Shown here one piece after another: positions 18,831-27,142 of a stretch of DNA of 64,000 bases. Within the stretch, counting starts at the first letter, position 1. Every line of letters starts with the position of its first letter. The translations under genes were made by a program, and so were the position numbers. The notes beneath the pieces were generated by a model. It ran no database searches. It saw nothing but the letters and a program-made list of their open reading frames with translations, and was not told where the DNA came from. Origin of the DNA: Chloroflexi bacterium TSY (GTDB lineage Bacteria; Chloroflexota; Anaerolineae; Caldilineales; Caldilineaceae); NCBI GenBank assembly GCA_019217005.1, contig JAHBNG010000058.1, positions 1 to 64,000 on the forward strand, written 5' to 3'.

Positions 18831-20298
18831 TTAAGAACTTGCTCAATGCCGAATCCATTTTGCTGCGCATTTCGGGCGGACTTGCCCAGAAGTAGGGGAG
18901 CGCCACGCCCTCCGCTCCATCGATGATTCGCGCACCCTTTTGTATATTTTCGGCTAAATTATCGATATCTGTGTTCAGGTGGGCTGGAACGAACGGTGTT
19001 TCTGTTCCACCTTCCTGTGAAACACCCGTTGCAACAAGATCTTGTACTTCTGGAGAGAGGATGTAGGTAAAATATTCAAGCGCCTCCAACCGATTCGGTG
19101 CATTGGCTGCGACCACCATTCCCCCAACACCAACGAGTTCGCTCGCGGGTATAGTCGGGTCAATCGTGGGAAAGCGAAAGAAGCCCAATTCATCCAGAAA
19201 GACCTTCGGAAAATCGTCAAAGAGTGTTGGACCAGAGAGCGCCATGGCCGTCTTTTCCCGTGTGAGTGGTGTTTCGCGGTCGCCCCGAATTGTTGCCGCA
19301 ATACTGCTCATGCCGCTGTTGATATAGGCACCGGTGGGGACATAGCTTTGGTCAAACAGAAATTGCCAGGTGACAAAGACATTGCGCACCCGTTCGTCCA
19401 AAAAAGAGACTTCCCCATTGATCAACTGCCAATGAAAGTCGGCTCCATTTAGACGCAGATTCAAATAATCGAACCAGTGAGAGGCCGCCCATTCGCTCCC
19501 CATGGGAATCGCAAAGGGTCGCTCTCCGGCCAGCAGTAGTGTTTCGGCGATCTCCATGAGTTCATCCCACGTCTCTGGTTCCGAGAAGCCAAATTGTGCA
19601 AAGACTTCGCGGTTGTAATAGATACCAAACCACGCGTAGCCTGTTGGCAAAAAATATTGTTTGCCTTCGCGTTCAGTCAGACGATGCAATTCCTCGGGGT
19701 AGGTTTCGCGGATAGTGCTCTGCTCCCAAATGTCGCTAATATCCGCCACAAGACCATCGTCGATCACCGAGAACAGCCAATCCCCCGACCCAATGTCGAG
19801 AATATCGGGCGGCTTTTCCTGCTCCAGATAGACACGGGGCCAGTTGCTCCAAGCTTCGGTTTTGATCTTAATATAGGGGTGCTGTTCCTCGAATAGACGA
19901 TAGATTCCCTTGGCAATTTGGGACGTGACATCGTCCGCAACAATCCGCAACTCGATTTGCGACTCGGGCGCAACGGAAACCTCACCCTCATTCGACGAAC
20001 CCCAACAGGCCGTCAAGAGGAACGCTGCAACAACAAACATTGATATGAGTTGAGAAATTGACCCAACGCCCCAATGTTTAACGCACGACCGATCTAAAAT
20101 ACGATAGAGTATATTCATGCGGGGGCTCCTAAAACCAACATGGTTTGGGCTATTGGCGTCACGCAACATTCTGAGCCGATGGCAATCTCTATTCGCTCGT
20201 GACGCGAAACAAACAGTTCTTTTGTTTTACTATAATTCGCTCAATCCGCTCCAGAATCAATGTCTAAGTCTTTTCCAACAATAAAAGTCCCGAATTTG

Positions 20299-20743
20299 GG
20301 GGTGGTTCATTTTAGCTGGATAGATAGGTTTACACTTTTAGAAACAGAAAGAACGTTTATATTCTCTGATTTCGCCGGTTCTCAGAGAGAAAACGGTCTC
20401 ATATAGATTTTTGTCTATATATCAAAAGTGTAAACCTAAATAGTGACATTTGTCACCCTAATTGACAATTTCAAGGGTTTGTAGAGGGTTCGCACCTCAA
20501 ATTTGTCATGTTGTAACCTTTTTGACGCTAACAGACCCTCAGAGGTGTTCTAAGGACTCGCTTGTATAGGGTTTGAACACCCAAAATCAGGGACCAAGGT
20601 GACAAATGTCACCATACGTATTTTGAACCACCCCGAGAAAAGATGTTTATATTTTCTACTTTGAGCCATGCTCAGGCAGAAAATGACCTCATATAGATTT
20701 TTATCTATGTATCAAAAGTGTAAACCTAATTCTGAACCACCCC
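20299..20743 (-). repeat. compound MITE-1 (type A plus truncated type B)
   Basis: A full-length type A copy (20299-20634, split by another element) is joined directly to the inner 109 bp of a type B copy (20635-20743). The whole block is flanked by one duplication, CGAATTTG (20291-20298 and 20744-20751). Confidence 0.8.
20441..20619. repeat. small inverted-repeat element nested in MITE-1
   Basis: GTGACATTTGTCACC near 20443 and GGTGACAAATGTCAC near 20598 are perfect inverted repeats. They bound about 180 bp without coding content. It splits the ACCTAATTTTGAACC end of MITE-1. Confidence 0.6.
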
Positions 20744-20826
20744 CGAATTTGATCTGGAAAAGCTCAAGCCATTCCAGAGAAATCAACTCGGCAAATCAGG
20801 AGCATATTTCTCTGGAATGGCCTAAA

Positions 20827-21666
20827 TCAGCGGCCTAGCCACATGACCATCGAGCGCGTGACCAAATCAGCCGCATCCTGCTGTACAAAGTGACCAGCAT
20901 TCGGGATGGTCACCAAGGTCAGATCTTGCTCAAGCCAATTCCACGTATCGTTGAGCATCCCCGGCAAGAGGGCCCAATCATCCAGCCCGTGAATCATCAG
21001 CACTGGGCAGTGGACCGGGGTGACAGGCGTATCGCTCTCTTTATATGGCTCGTATGGATAATTCGCCTTGTAATAGTTGAGCATGGCTTCAAAATCGGAA
21101 CGTTCAAATGCCTCAACATATCTGGCACGGGCCGCATCGTCAGTTACCCATTCAGCCAGCTGTTCCGCAGACAGTTTTGTATGTGCATCTTTCTGCTGAA
21201 AATTGCGGGCATATTGGCTGTTGCGCTGCTGCTCCGGATTGTTGGCTAGTTCGCGATTGAAGCCGCGTGGATGAGGCAGGTTACAAACAACGAGACGCTC
21301 CACCATCTCTGGCTGATACATGGCAAGTATCCACGAAATCATGCCTCCCCAATCGTGCCCCACAATAATGGCTTGCTCTTGTCCTAGGTCTTGGATGACG
21401 GCTGCAATATCTCCTGCCAACAGGCGCATCGTATAGTTTTCGACACCGGTCGGTTTATCGCTCAGGTTGTAGCCGCGCAGATCCACGGCTACAACCTGGA
21501 ATTGTTTTGCTAAAACTGCCATTTGCCGACGCCATGTATACCAAAAGTCTGGGAATCCATGGATCATCACCAAAAGCGGGCCTTGACCCATCGTAACATA
21601 GTGGATCTTGACACCTTCATGGGTGGCGTATCCATGTTCGACTTGTTCGTATAGATCGTTGTCCAT
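20827..21666 (-). CDS. alpha/beta hydrolase, epoxide-hydrolase-like
   Basis: 279 residues from the ATG at 21666, preceded by AGGAA; a TTG nine bases upstream is less likely. The oxyanion-hole motif [13 protein letters not shown] (about residue 33), the nucleophile elbow [12 protein letters not shown] with Asp (about 103), the Asp in [13 protein letters not shown] and the final His in [14 protein letters not shown] give the full catalytic set. HGFP and GHDWGG with an Asp nucleophile fit epoxide hydrolases or haloalkane dehalogenases. It stands alone between a hairpin and the MITE/repeat block; the substrate is unknown. Confidence 0.88.
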   Translation of the reverse strand: MDNDLYEQVEHGYATHEGVKIHYVTMGQGPLLVMIHGFPDFWYTWRRQMAVLAKQFQVVAVDLRGYNLSDKPTGVENYTMRLLAGDIAAVIQDLGQEQAIIVGHDWGGMISWILAMYQPEMVERLVVCNLPHPRGFNRELANNPEQQRNSQYARNFQQKDAHTKLSAEQLAEWVTDDAARARYVEAFERSDFEAMLNYYKANYPYEPYKESDTPVTPVHCPVLMIHGLDDWALLPGMLNDTWNWLEQDLTLVTIPNAGHFVQQDAADLVTRSMVMWLGR

Positions 21667-21734
21667 AGCGTTCAATTCCTAACTAGGAATCCTCATATAG
21701 AGGAATCCGTACAAATGAGTCAAGTTTTGTGGCT

Positions 21735-21792
21735 GGTGGATGGTTGATAGTGGATAATTACATATGTCACCATCGACTATCAACCATCCACC
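21735..21792. terminator. inverted repeat between two minus-strand genes
   Basis: A 17-bp perfect inverted repeat (21735-21751 with 21776-21792; core GGATGGTTGATAGT) encloses a 24-base loop. It lies between the DUF6817-like gene and the hydrolase gene. There is no T tract, so it may be a factor-dependent terminator or a repeat. Confidence 0.4.
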
Positions 21793-21905
21793 ATGACCAG
21801 GCTACCTGTCGGTTTGAGGCGCTTTCACCCCGTAATGCCGCATGAGAGGATGTGGCTCCCGCAGCTTTGTCAACCTAGCTCCGAGCCATCCCGAGCAGTT
21901 GGCGC

Positions 21906-22451
21906 CTAAACATGGACAGGCTCCCGTTCAAAGACGCGATCATATGCTTCTAGTGCAACGCCTCCCAGTCGCTCGGCCATTTTGCGGAAAGCGATTCGGC
22001 GAGCGTCCCAAGCTTGCGACCGCTCAACTTGCTCTAGCAGATCACAGAGATGTAATCGAACCAGATCGTCGTATTCGTCCTTTGTCAGAATCATCTCCTC
22101 GCCCGTCTCGCGATGAATTATCGTATAGGGTCCTTCTGTCTGATCAAGCTGGGCATCCAAAGAGGCACGGTCCATAAAGCAGTTGACGAAACAGATCTTC
22201 TCCGCATAGTCGCCAATCAGGCTGCGCAATTCAGATTGCCGTTCCAATGGTAATGTAAAACCCTGAAATTGCTGCGTACCATAAATTGAATGGAAGAGAC
22301 CCGTCCGACTAAACCCCTCGTCACAACCCCACGCTTTGAGATCATTATAGACCCCAATTGCGTGTGCAAGATAGGTTTTCTCCGTATGAGCGATATCCGC
22401 CGCGCCTAAAGAAATAATATAGTTTGTTAGATCTTTAAATGTTGGTTCCAT
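21906..22451 (-). CDS. DUF6817-like protein
   Basis: 181 residues starting at ATG 22451, with AAAGGTG upstream; a GTG at 22463 is possible but overlaps the RBS. The segment VYNDLKAWGCDEGFSRTGLFHSIYGTQQF is the recognisable core: the H..IYGT block resembles an HD-like metal site in DUF6817 proteins. The rest is helical, with ICFVNCFMDRASLD and VRLHLCDLLEQVERSQ. It follows the PhyH gene at 22482 by 30 bp on the same strand, so the two probably work in one small-molecule pathway. Activity unknown. Confidence 0.6.
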   Translation of the reverse strand: MEPTFKDLTNYIISLGAADIAHTEKTYLAHAIGVYNDLKAWGCDEGFSRTGLFHSIYGTQQFQGFTLPLERQSELRSLIGDYAEKICFVNCFMDRASLDAQLDQTEGPYTIIHRETGEEMILTKDEYDDLVRLHLCDLLEQVERSQAWDARRIAFRKMAERLGGVALEAYDRVFEREPVHV

Positions 22452-22481
22452 TTCGACTTTCACCTTTCAACTGACTTAATT

Positions 22482-23378
22482 TTAGACTGCTTCAGCAATG
22501 AGTGGTTCGTCCGTGTTTTCGGTGTCCGCCATAACGGTTTGAGCCATTTGCGTCTGCATTTCATAGATCGACCCAACACGCTCTGGATTGGGCAGGGGAA
22601 CCCGGAATGGTATGGCGGTCATACGTGGTTCCTTGGTTGGTTCACCGCGTAAGAAATTGGCGGTAAAACTGCTCCAATCTTTAACACCTATGAGAGGCCA
22701 AGCGTCAAAAGCACAGAACTGGAAGAGAAGGAGTCGACGGGGACGACTGGACGTATTTGGTGCAGAGGCATGCAGCGTACGCACATGGTGGATCGAAATA
22801 CCCCCTGCCTCCAACTCAATCGGTACGGCTTTATCTGCATTGGGAACATCCTCGGTTACACCACCAACAAAATACCCATCTTCATGATGATGGCTGTAAA
22901 TCTTGCCTTTGTGCGAACCAGGAATGACGAGGAGCGGCCCATTTTCAAGCTTCATATCATCCAGTGCAATCCCGACAGCTAGCAAATCATCATTCGTATG
23001 GGGATAGAATGCCCAATCCTGATGCCATTCTACGGCACTTCCATAACCGGCGGACTTCATGTTGAGTTTATTGCCGTTTGTGTGGATGCCCGAACCAATC
23101 AACTGCTCCACAATATCGAGTAACTTCTCGTGCCGGATTGCACGAGCATAGACCTCATGCTGAACAATCGGATCTTTGAGCCGTCTCAGTCTTGGCTCCT
23201 CCGGAGAATGGCCTGGTTCTAAATCAAAGACATCTGTGTGATCTGTCACCGAGCGTGAAAGTTCCACAAATCCATCGGTGATGCGGCGCAATTCATCCAT
23301 CTCAGGCTCTGAATAGACACCGTTGATGCCAAGATAACCATTTTCATGATAAAAATCGACCTGTTGTTGTGTAAGCAT
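22482..23378 (-). CDS. phytanoyl-CoA dioxygenase (PhyH) family protein
   Basis: 298 residues, with AGGAGG 7 bases before the ATG. The iron ligands are in SAVEWHQDWAFYPHTNDD (HxD) and SIHHVRTLHASAPNTSSRPRR (distal His and the 2OG-binding Arg). NGPLLVIPGSHKGKIYSHH is the usual middle block. It is more similar in layout to standard PhyH enzymes than the paralogue at 11744. It is probably cotranscribed with the DUF6817-like gene and follows the methyltransferase gene on the same strand. The substrate is unknown. Confidence 0.9.
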   Translation of the reverse strand: MLTQQQVDFYHENGYLGINGVYSEPEMDELRRITDGFVELSRSVTDHTDVFDLEPGHSPEEPRLRRLKDPIVQHEVYARAIRHEKLLDIVEQLIGSGIHTNGNKLNMKSAGYGSAVEWHQDWAFYPHTNDDLLAVGIALDDMKLENGPLLVIPGSHKGKIYSHHHEDGYFVGGVTEDVPNADKAVPIELEAGGISIHHVRTLHASAPNTSSRPRRLLLFQFCAFDAWPLIGVKDWSSFTANFLRGEPTKEPRMTAIPFRVPLPNPERVGSIYEMQTQMAQTVMADTENTDEPLIAEAV

Positions 23379-23479
23379 CCTGTGTTCCTCCTGGTAGAGT
23401 AAAGGGTAATTCGTAAAATAAAGTTAAGATAGTTGCTCGTAAACAATAGAGAGTAAGAGCCGGACGCCATAGGCTCTAT

Positions 23480-24190
23480 TTAATAGACGTCTTTGACACA
23501 GCCCACAAAGCATCCGAATTCGCCTATCTGCAAGGTACAGTCTATCTGTTCAAACCCATGTTTTTGCAAGAGATCGAAATGGTGTTCCCGACTGAGGCGT
23601 CCTGGCCTTTGAGGATCCTCTTGTCCAGATGGTACGACAAAATCAACGTTTAAGAGGATCCCACCCGTGGTTAACAACACACGGCACTGTTTGTAAATCT
23701 GCGAGATGCAATCAGCGTTGCCAACATCATGGAGAGATTGCATCGTGACAATTGCACCAAAGGGTTGACCGTTCGAGAGAGCCCCCAACTGTTTAGGCCA
23801 GTCATCATTGCGCAAATCGGCCAAGACAAATTGCGCCCGTCCAGCATGTTTCTGAATACGATCTTCCGTGAAGTCGAGAAAGGGTTGGTTAAAATCGATT
23901 CCTGTATAGTGTACTTGAGGAAGATTGTCCAGTAAATGTGCTGCCAAAACCCCTGGACCGACACAAAGCTCTAAAACTGATACTACGTTGCATTCTAACG
24001 CAGAGTTATCTGTTTTCTCCGCAGTCGTGATCGGGACGTTCGTTTTCACATATCCGTCAACGTGGGATGCAATATGAGCGATGATCTCAGCGCGCTGTGG
24101 ATAGCTGTTGCGAAGTCGTTCTTCGTATGCACTAATTGTGTCGGGTGAGTTGTATTGTGAGAATGCCATGTTTGTTTGTAGGACACACAT
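23480..24190 (-). CDS. SAM-dependent methyltransferase
   Basis: 236 residues with a class I Rossmann layout: motif I VSVLELCVGPGVLAAHLLD (about 70-88), the acidic strand HYTGIDFNQPFLDFTEDR, motif III QFVLADLRNDDW, and the post-motif FGAIVTMQSLHDVGNAD, then GGILLNVDFVVPSG. The SLHD sequence places it among the Methyltransf_25/12-like group. The start is uncertain: ATG 24190 is used, but ATG 24169 (MAFSQYNSP) matches related proteins better; neither has a strong RBS. The acceptor substrate is unknown. Confidence 0.8.
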   Translation of the reverse strand: MCVLQTNMAFSQYNSPDTISAYEERLRNSYPQRAEIIAHIASHVDGYVKTNVPITTAEKTDNSALECNVVSVLELCVGPGVLAAHLLDNLPQVHYTGIDFNQPFLDFTEDRIQKHAGRAQFVLADLRNDDWPKQLGALSNGQPFGAIVTMQSLHDVGNADCISQIYKQCRVLLTTGGILLNVDFVVPSGQEDPQRPGRLSREHHFDLLQKHGFEQIDCTLQIGEFGCFVGCVKDVY

Positions 24191-24284
24191 ACTGAATTCA
24201 TGTACAATAGGTCTCGTTCGATTTTCCAGCTATTATAACATAGGTATTATATCCATTGTGCATTCAGGATTAAAGCATTGAGTT

Positions 24285-25604
24285 ATGCAATTAACAACTC
24301 GTTCTCTGATTCTCCTCCTATTCACTATGCTACCGATTGGGGCAAGCAGCATCATTTCTGCATTCCTATGGATGGCAGTAGCTTGGTTGATTCTGATTCT
24401 ATTCCTTTTTGCTGTCGATTTGTACATCACCCCTGGTGTTGCATCATGGGGAGTAACCCGCCATCATGATGATCGGCTGTCTCTGGCCGCCCAAAATCGT
24501 ATCGACCTGCACGTTCACCTCCGTCGCAGCTCTCGCCCCCTTCTTATCTGGATCCGCGATGTAACACCGGAGTCGTTTGGAATTGCCGAGGAAGAACGGA
24601 TTTTGCATGGAACTGTCACGCCGGGCCAGCCTCAGACCTTTACTTACTACTTACGTCCGCCGAGGCGCGGGGACTATGAATTTGGGGATCTCTATTTGCG
24701 ATGGGAATCCGTTTTGGGGCTGTTGCGGCGTCAGGGTCGATTTGATGCAGTTGAGTCTGTCAAGGTTTATCCCAATTTGGTGGATGTCAAGAAATACGAT
24801 CTGCTGGTCCGCAAAAATCGGCTCTGGGATTTGGGTTTGCGAAACGCCAAGATCTTTGGCAGCGGTACAGAGTTTGAACGATTGCGAGACTACTTGCCGG
24901 ATGACGAGTTTCGCCGGATCAATTGGAAAGCCACTGCGCGGCGCGGCAAACCGATTAGCGTTGAGTATGAAACTGAGCGCAGCCAAAACATCATGACAGT
25001 GCTCGATACTGGACGCATGATGCGTAGCCCTGTGGGAGATGTGGCCAAGATCGACTACGCGATTAACGCTGTCTTGCTGCTTGCTTATGTTGCCGCACAG
25101 AAAGGTGACAAAGTCGGATTGCTTTCATTTGCGGACAACGTAGAAACGTGGCTGGCCCCGCGTGGTGGCAAGGGACAGTTTCACCGTATGTTGGAGGTGC
25201 TCTATCGCATGCAAAGCCAAAGCGTGGAGCCCGACTACAATCAAGCCTTTGGCTATTTGGCCGCTCGACAGAGCAAACGCAGTCTCGTGCTCGTCTTCAC
25301 AGATTTGACGGGAAGCATTAGTACTGAAACATTGGTGGCTCAAATGATGCGTCTCCAGAAGCGGCACTTGGCCTTGCTTGTTACCTTACGTGACCCGACG
25401 GTGCAAAATATGGCAACACAAGCAATATCGGACAGCGCATCTCTCTACCAACGCACTGTTGCTGAACAATTATTGGATGAACGTTCATTGACGCTTGATC
25501 GGCTACAACGACGTGGTGTCCTGACCTTAGATGTGGCAGCCAACGAGTTAAGCATGGCAGTCATCAATCGCTATTTGGAGTTGAAGGCACGAACGATGAT
25601 TTAG
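24285..25604 (+). CDS. DUF58 domain protein
   Basis: 439 residues. Two N-terminal membrane helices (about 8-50) are followed by a beta-rich region (LRPPRRGDYEFGDLYLR). Then comes the DUF58 signature GTEFERLRDYLPDDEFRRINWKATAR (about 195-220), split here as SGTEFERLRDY and DEFRRINWKATARRG. The C-terminal half is von Willebrand A-like, with IMTVLDTGRMM, GLLSFADNV and SLVLVFTDLTGS. DUF58 proteins are usually next to a MoxR ATPase; none is here. Probably a membrane-anchored cell-envelope or chaperone-type factor. Confidence 0.85.
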   Translation: MQLTTRSLILLLFTMLPIGASSIISAFLWMAVAWLILILFLFAVDLYITPGVASWGVTRHHDDRLSLAAQNRIDLHVHLRRSSRPLLIWIRDVTPESFGIAEEERILHGTVTPGQPQTFTYYLRPPRRGDYEFGDLYLRWESVLGLLRRQGRFDAVESVKVYPNLVDVKKYDLLVRKNRLWDLGLRNAKIFGSGTEFERLRDYLPDDEFRRINWKATARRGKPISVEYETERSQNIMTVLDTGRMMRSPVGDVAKIDYAINAVLLLAYVAAQKGDKVGLLSFADNVETWLAPRGGKGQFHRMLEVLYRMQSQSVEPDYNQAFGYLAARQSKRSLVLVFTDLTGSISTETLVAQMMRLQKRHLALLVTLRDPTVQNMATQAISDSASLYQRTVAEQLLDERSLTLDRLQRRGVLTLDVAANELSMAVINRYLELKARTMI

Positions 25605-25655
25605 GTCACTCTAAAAAATAGCTGGCTCATGAATTTAACGTATTCCGTTATAGAA

Positions 25656-26606
25656 TCACGAATCACGTCGCTCTGTTGGTATCTTCACCTTCGCATCAAT
25701 AAACTGTTTGTGCGTCAAATTAAGGTTGTAGGCAATGTTGTAGATCTCTTCGCTCTCTTGATGGGTGACTTTCCCGTCAGCATCCGCCACGGCAAAGAGC
25801 AAATCCAGAAGCTGAGCACCTGTTTCTGGGGTGATGTTTGTGACGATTTCGCGTGTCAACTGTAAGAAATCCATATCTGGACTGACCTCAGAGACGGCTA
25901 CTTGCGCGACGAAAAGTGCCTCGTGGTGACCAACGGACAGCTCTGATTGCAAGAGCTCAACCATTGTATCAAACTCGCTGTCGGTGACCTCTCGGTCGAT
26001 GTGAGCAACGCGCGCCATGAGGCCTCCAATCGCAGCGAGACGGCGTAGCTTGTCGTCTGGGATCAATAACTCAAACTCTCCGAGATCCAGCCGTCGTTGA
26101 ATGCCGTAGTAGACTTTGTTGCGGACAAAGTCATCAAAATGCCGATCGCGATTGGGGGCTTGACCAAGCTCTTCTGTACGTCGTTCAATTGGTGATGTGA
26201 TCAGGCGCGCCAGTTGGCCAAAGATGCTTACATTGACATTGTCTAGCGCCGCCCGGATTTCGTCAGAAACGGCCTGCTCCTCGGCTGTAATGACACCGTC
26301 GGCATGGATCAGCTCATTGAGAGCATTGAGGGCTAATTTCTTCTCACGGGGCGTATTTAACGCCTCTTGCAATTCGGTGATTAGCTGGGCCCGTTCTTCA
26401 GGACCAATCGGCGATTCCATGTACATTTCCAACATGGCCCACTCTTTGGCACTGAGACGCCGATTGCCGCCCTCACGATAGGATTCGGGCAGCTTGAACA
26501 ACAAATCCTTCAGGCTATTGCTCTCTTCATTCGTCAGGGCATGGTCGGCCCATGCTGCCGCAATAATGACTTTTGCAAGAGATAAAATCAGATTTCGATT
26601 TGCCAT
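25656..26606 (-). CDS. TerB-like domain protein
   Basis: 316 residues containing at least two TerB/DjlA-like helical modules. Each has the acidic metal-binding pattern: AAWADHALTNEES near the start, ELIHADGVITAEEQAVSDE (about 100), VAHIDREVTDSEFDTMVELL (about 205) and FAVADADGKVTHQESEEIY (about 285). TerB-type proteins act in tellurite and stress responses and in phage defence, at or near the membrane. No other ter genes are present here. It converges on the DUF58 gene, with about 50 bp between the stops. Confidence 0.82.
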   Translation of the reverse strand: MANRNLILSLAKVIIAAAWADHALTNEESNSLKDLLFKLPESYREGGNRRLSAKEWAMLEMYMESPIGPEERAQLITELQEALNTPREKKLALNALNELIHADGVITAEEQAVSDEIRAALDNVNVSIFGQLARLITSPIERRTEELGQAPNRDRHFDDFVRNKVYYGIQRRLDLGEFELLIPDDKLRRLAAIGGLMARVAHIDREVTDSEFDTMVELLQSELSVGHHEALFVAQVAVSEVSPDMDFLQLTREIVTNITPETGAQLLDLLFAVADADGKVTHQESEEIYNIAYNLNLTHKQFIDAKVKIPTERRDS

Positions 26607-26709
26607 AAGTTACTCGTGAATATAAAGATTCTTTACTCGCTATTGCACCGGCTGACGTTTTGACAAGCAATTTTCCCATTAACCACCGTCAATGTCAACC
26701 GCTGGATGC

Positions 26710-26937
26710 AGTTGGCATAGGGCAATCGCGAACTTTGCGGGCAAGGTCTCAAGCAAGTCTAGATGGCCATGTCCACGGGACGAGCAATCCCGGATTGGAC
26801 CAAGAATTCTCTCTTGAGTGGATCATTGAGTGGTCCAATCCGGGATTGCGTGTGGCTCTTTCACCCCATCACACCGCTTTTTTAAGGTTCGCGATTGCCC
26901 TATGCCAACTGCTAGGGCAATCGCGTACTTTGCCGCC
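26710..26937. repeat. nested palindromic repeat element
   Basis: An outer 24-bp perfect inverted repeat (26710-26733 with 26887-26910; core GGGCAATCGCGAAC) encloses a 19-bp perfect inverted repeat (26784-26802 with 26831-26849; GCAATCCCGGATTGGACCA). The left arm is repeated directly at 26914-26937 (AGGGCAATCGCGTACTTTGC). No coding content. The remaining intergenic bases 26938-27142 hold two small hairpins (GCCGGTTTCAACCGG; GTCCCGCCAGAGACGGGAC) and nothing else recognised. Confidence 0.65.
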
Positions 26938-27142
26938 CAGTGTTTCAACGCTGGTCTAATAAGCGTAAATCCGCTCAAGCGGGATGAAATGGAGTGCGCT
27001 CAAGCGTACTTTGGTTGCTAGCTAGACGCCGGTTTCAACCGGTGGCAGTCGGCGATTCATGCCACTTGAATGAGGTGCAGTACTTGTCGCTTGTCCCGCC
27101 AGAGACGGGACCTACATTGATCGGCATTTCGATCACAGCGCA

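Larger units (their letters stand above)
17118..20118 (-). pseudogene. extracellular solute-binding lipoprotein, SBP3, split by IS701
   Basis: The start at 20118 has a good RBS (AGGAGC); a longer upstream start is less likely. Residues 1 to about 430 (lipobox FLLTAC, then DDGLVADISDIWEQ, ATGYAWFGIYYNREVFAQFG-like core) run to 18831, where the IS enters at KFL. The missing C-terminus lies on the other side of the IS (17118-17222) and reads REVSKPEDGIDIDGMLDKLEEARLKALEQGVFE. Joining the two at the TTAA duplication gives an uninterrupted paralogue of SBP2. With the IS in place the protein ends in a foreign LILLCIK tail. Confidence 0.85.
20270..20821. repeat. second copy of the two-hairpin repeat, split by a MITE
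   Basis: CTTTTCCA (20270-20277) and TGGAAAAG (20755-20762) form hairpin 1. The 16-bp stem of hairpin 2 (20768-20783 with 20806-20821) is identical to the copy at 12534. The compound MITE sits inside loop 1. The loop sequences have diverged from copy 1 and now pair only partly with each other. Confidence 0.65.
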
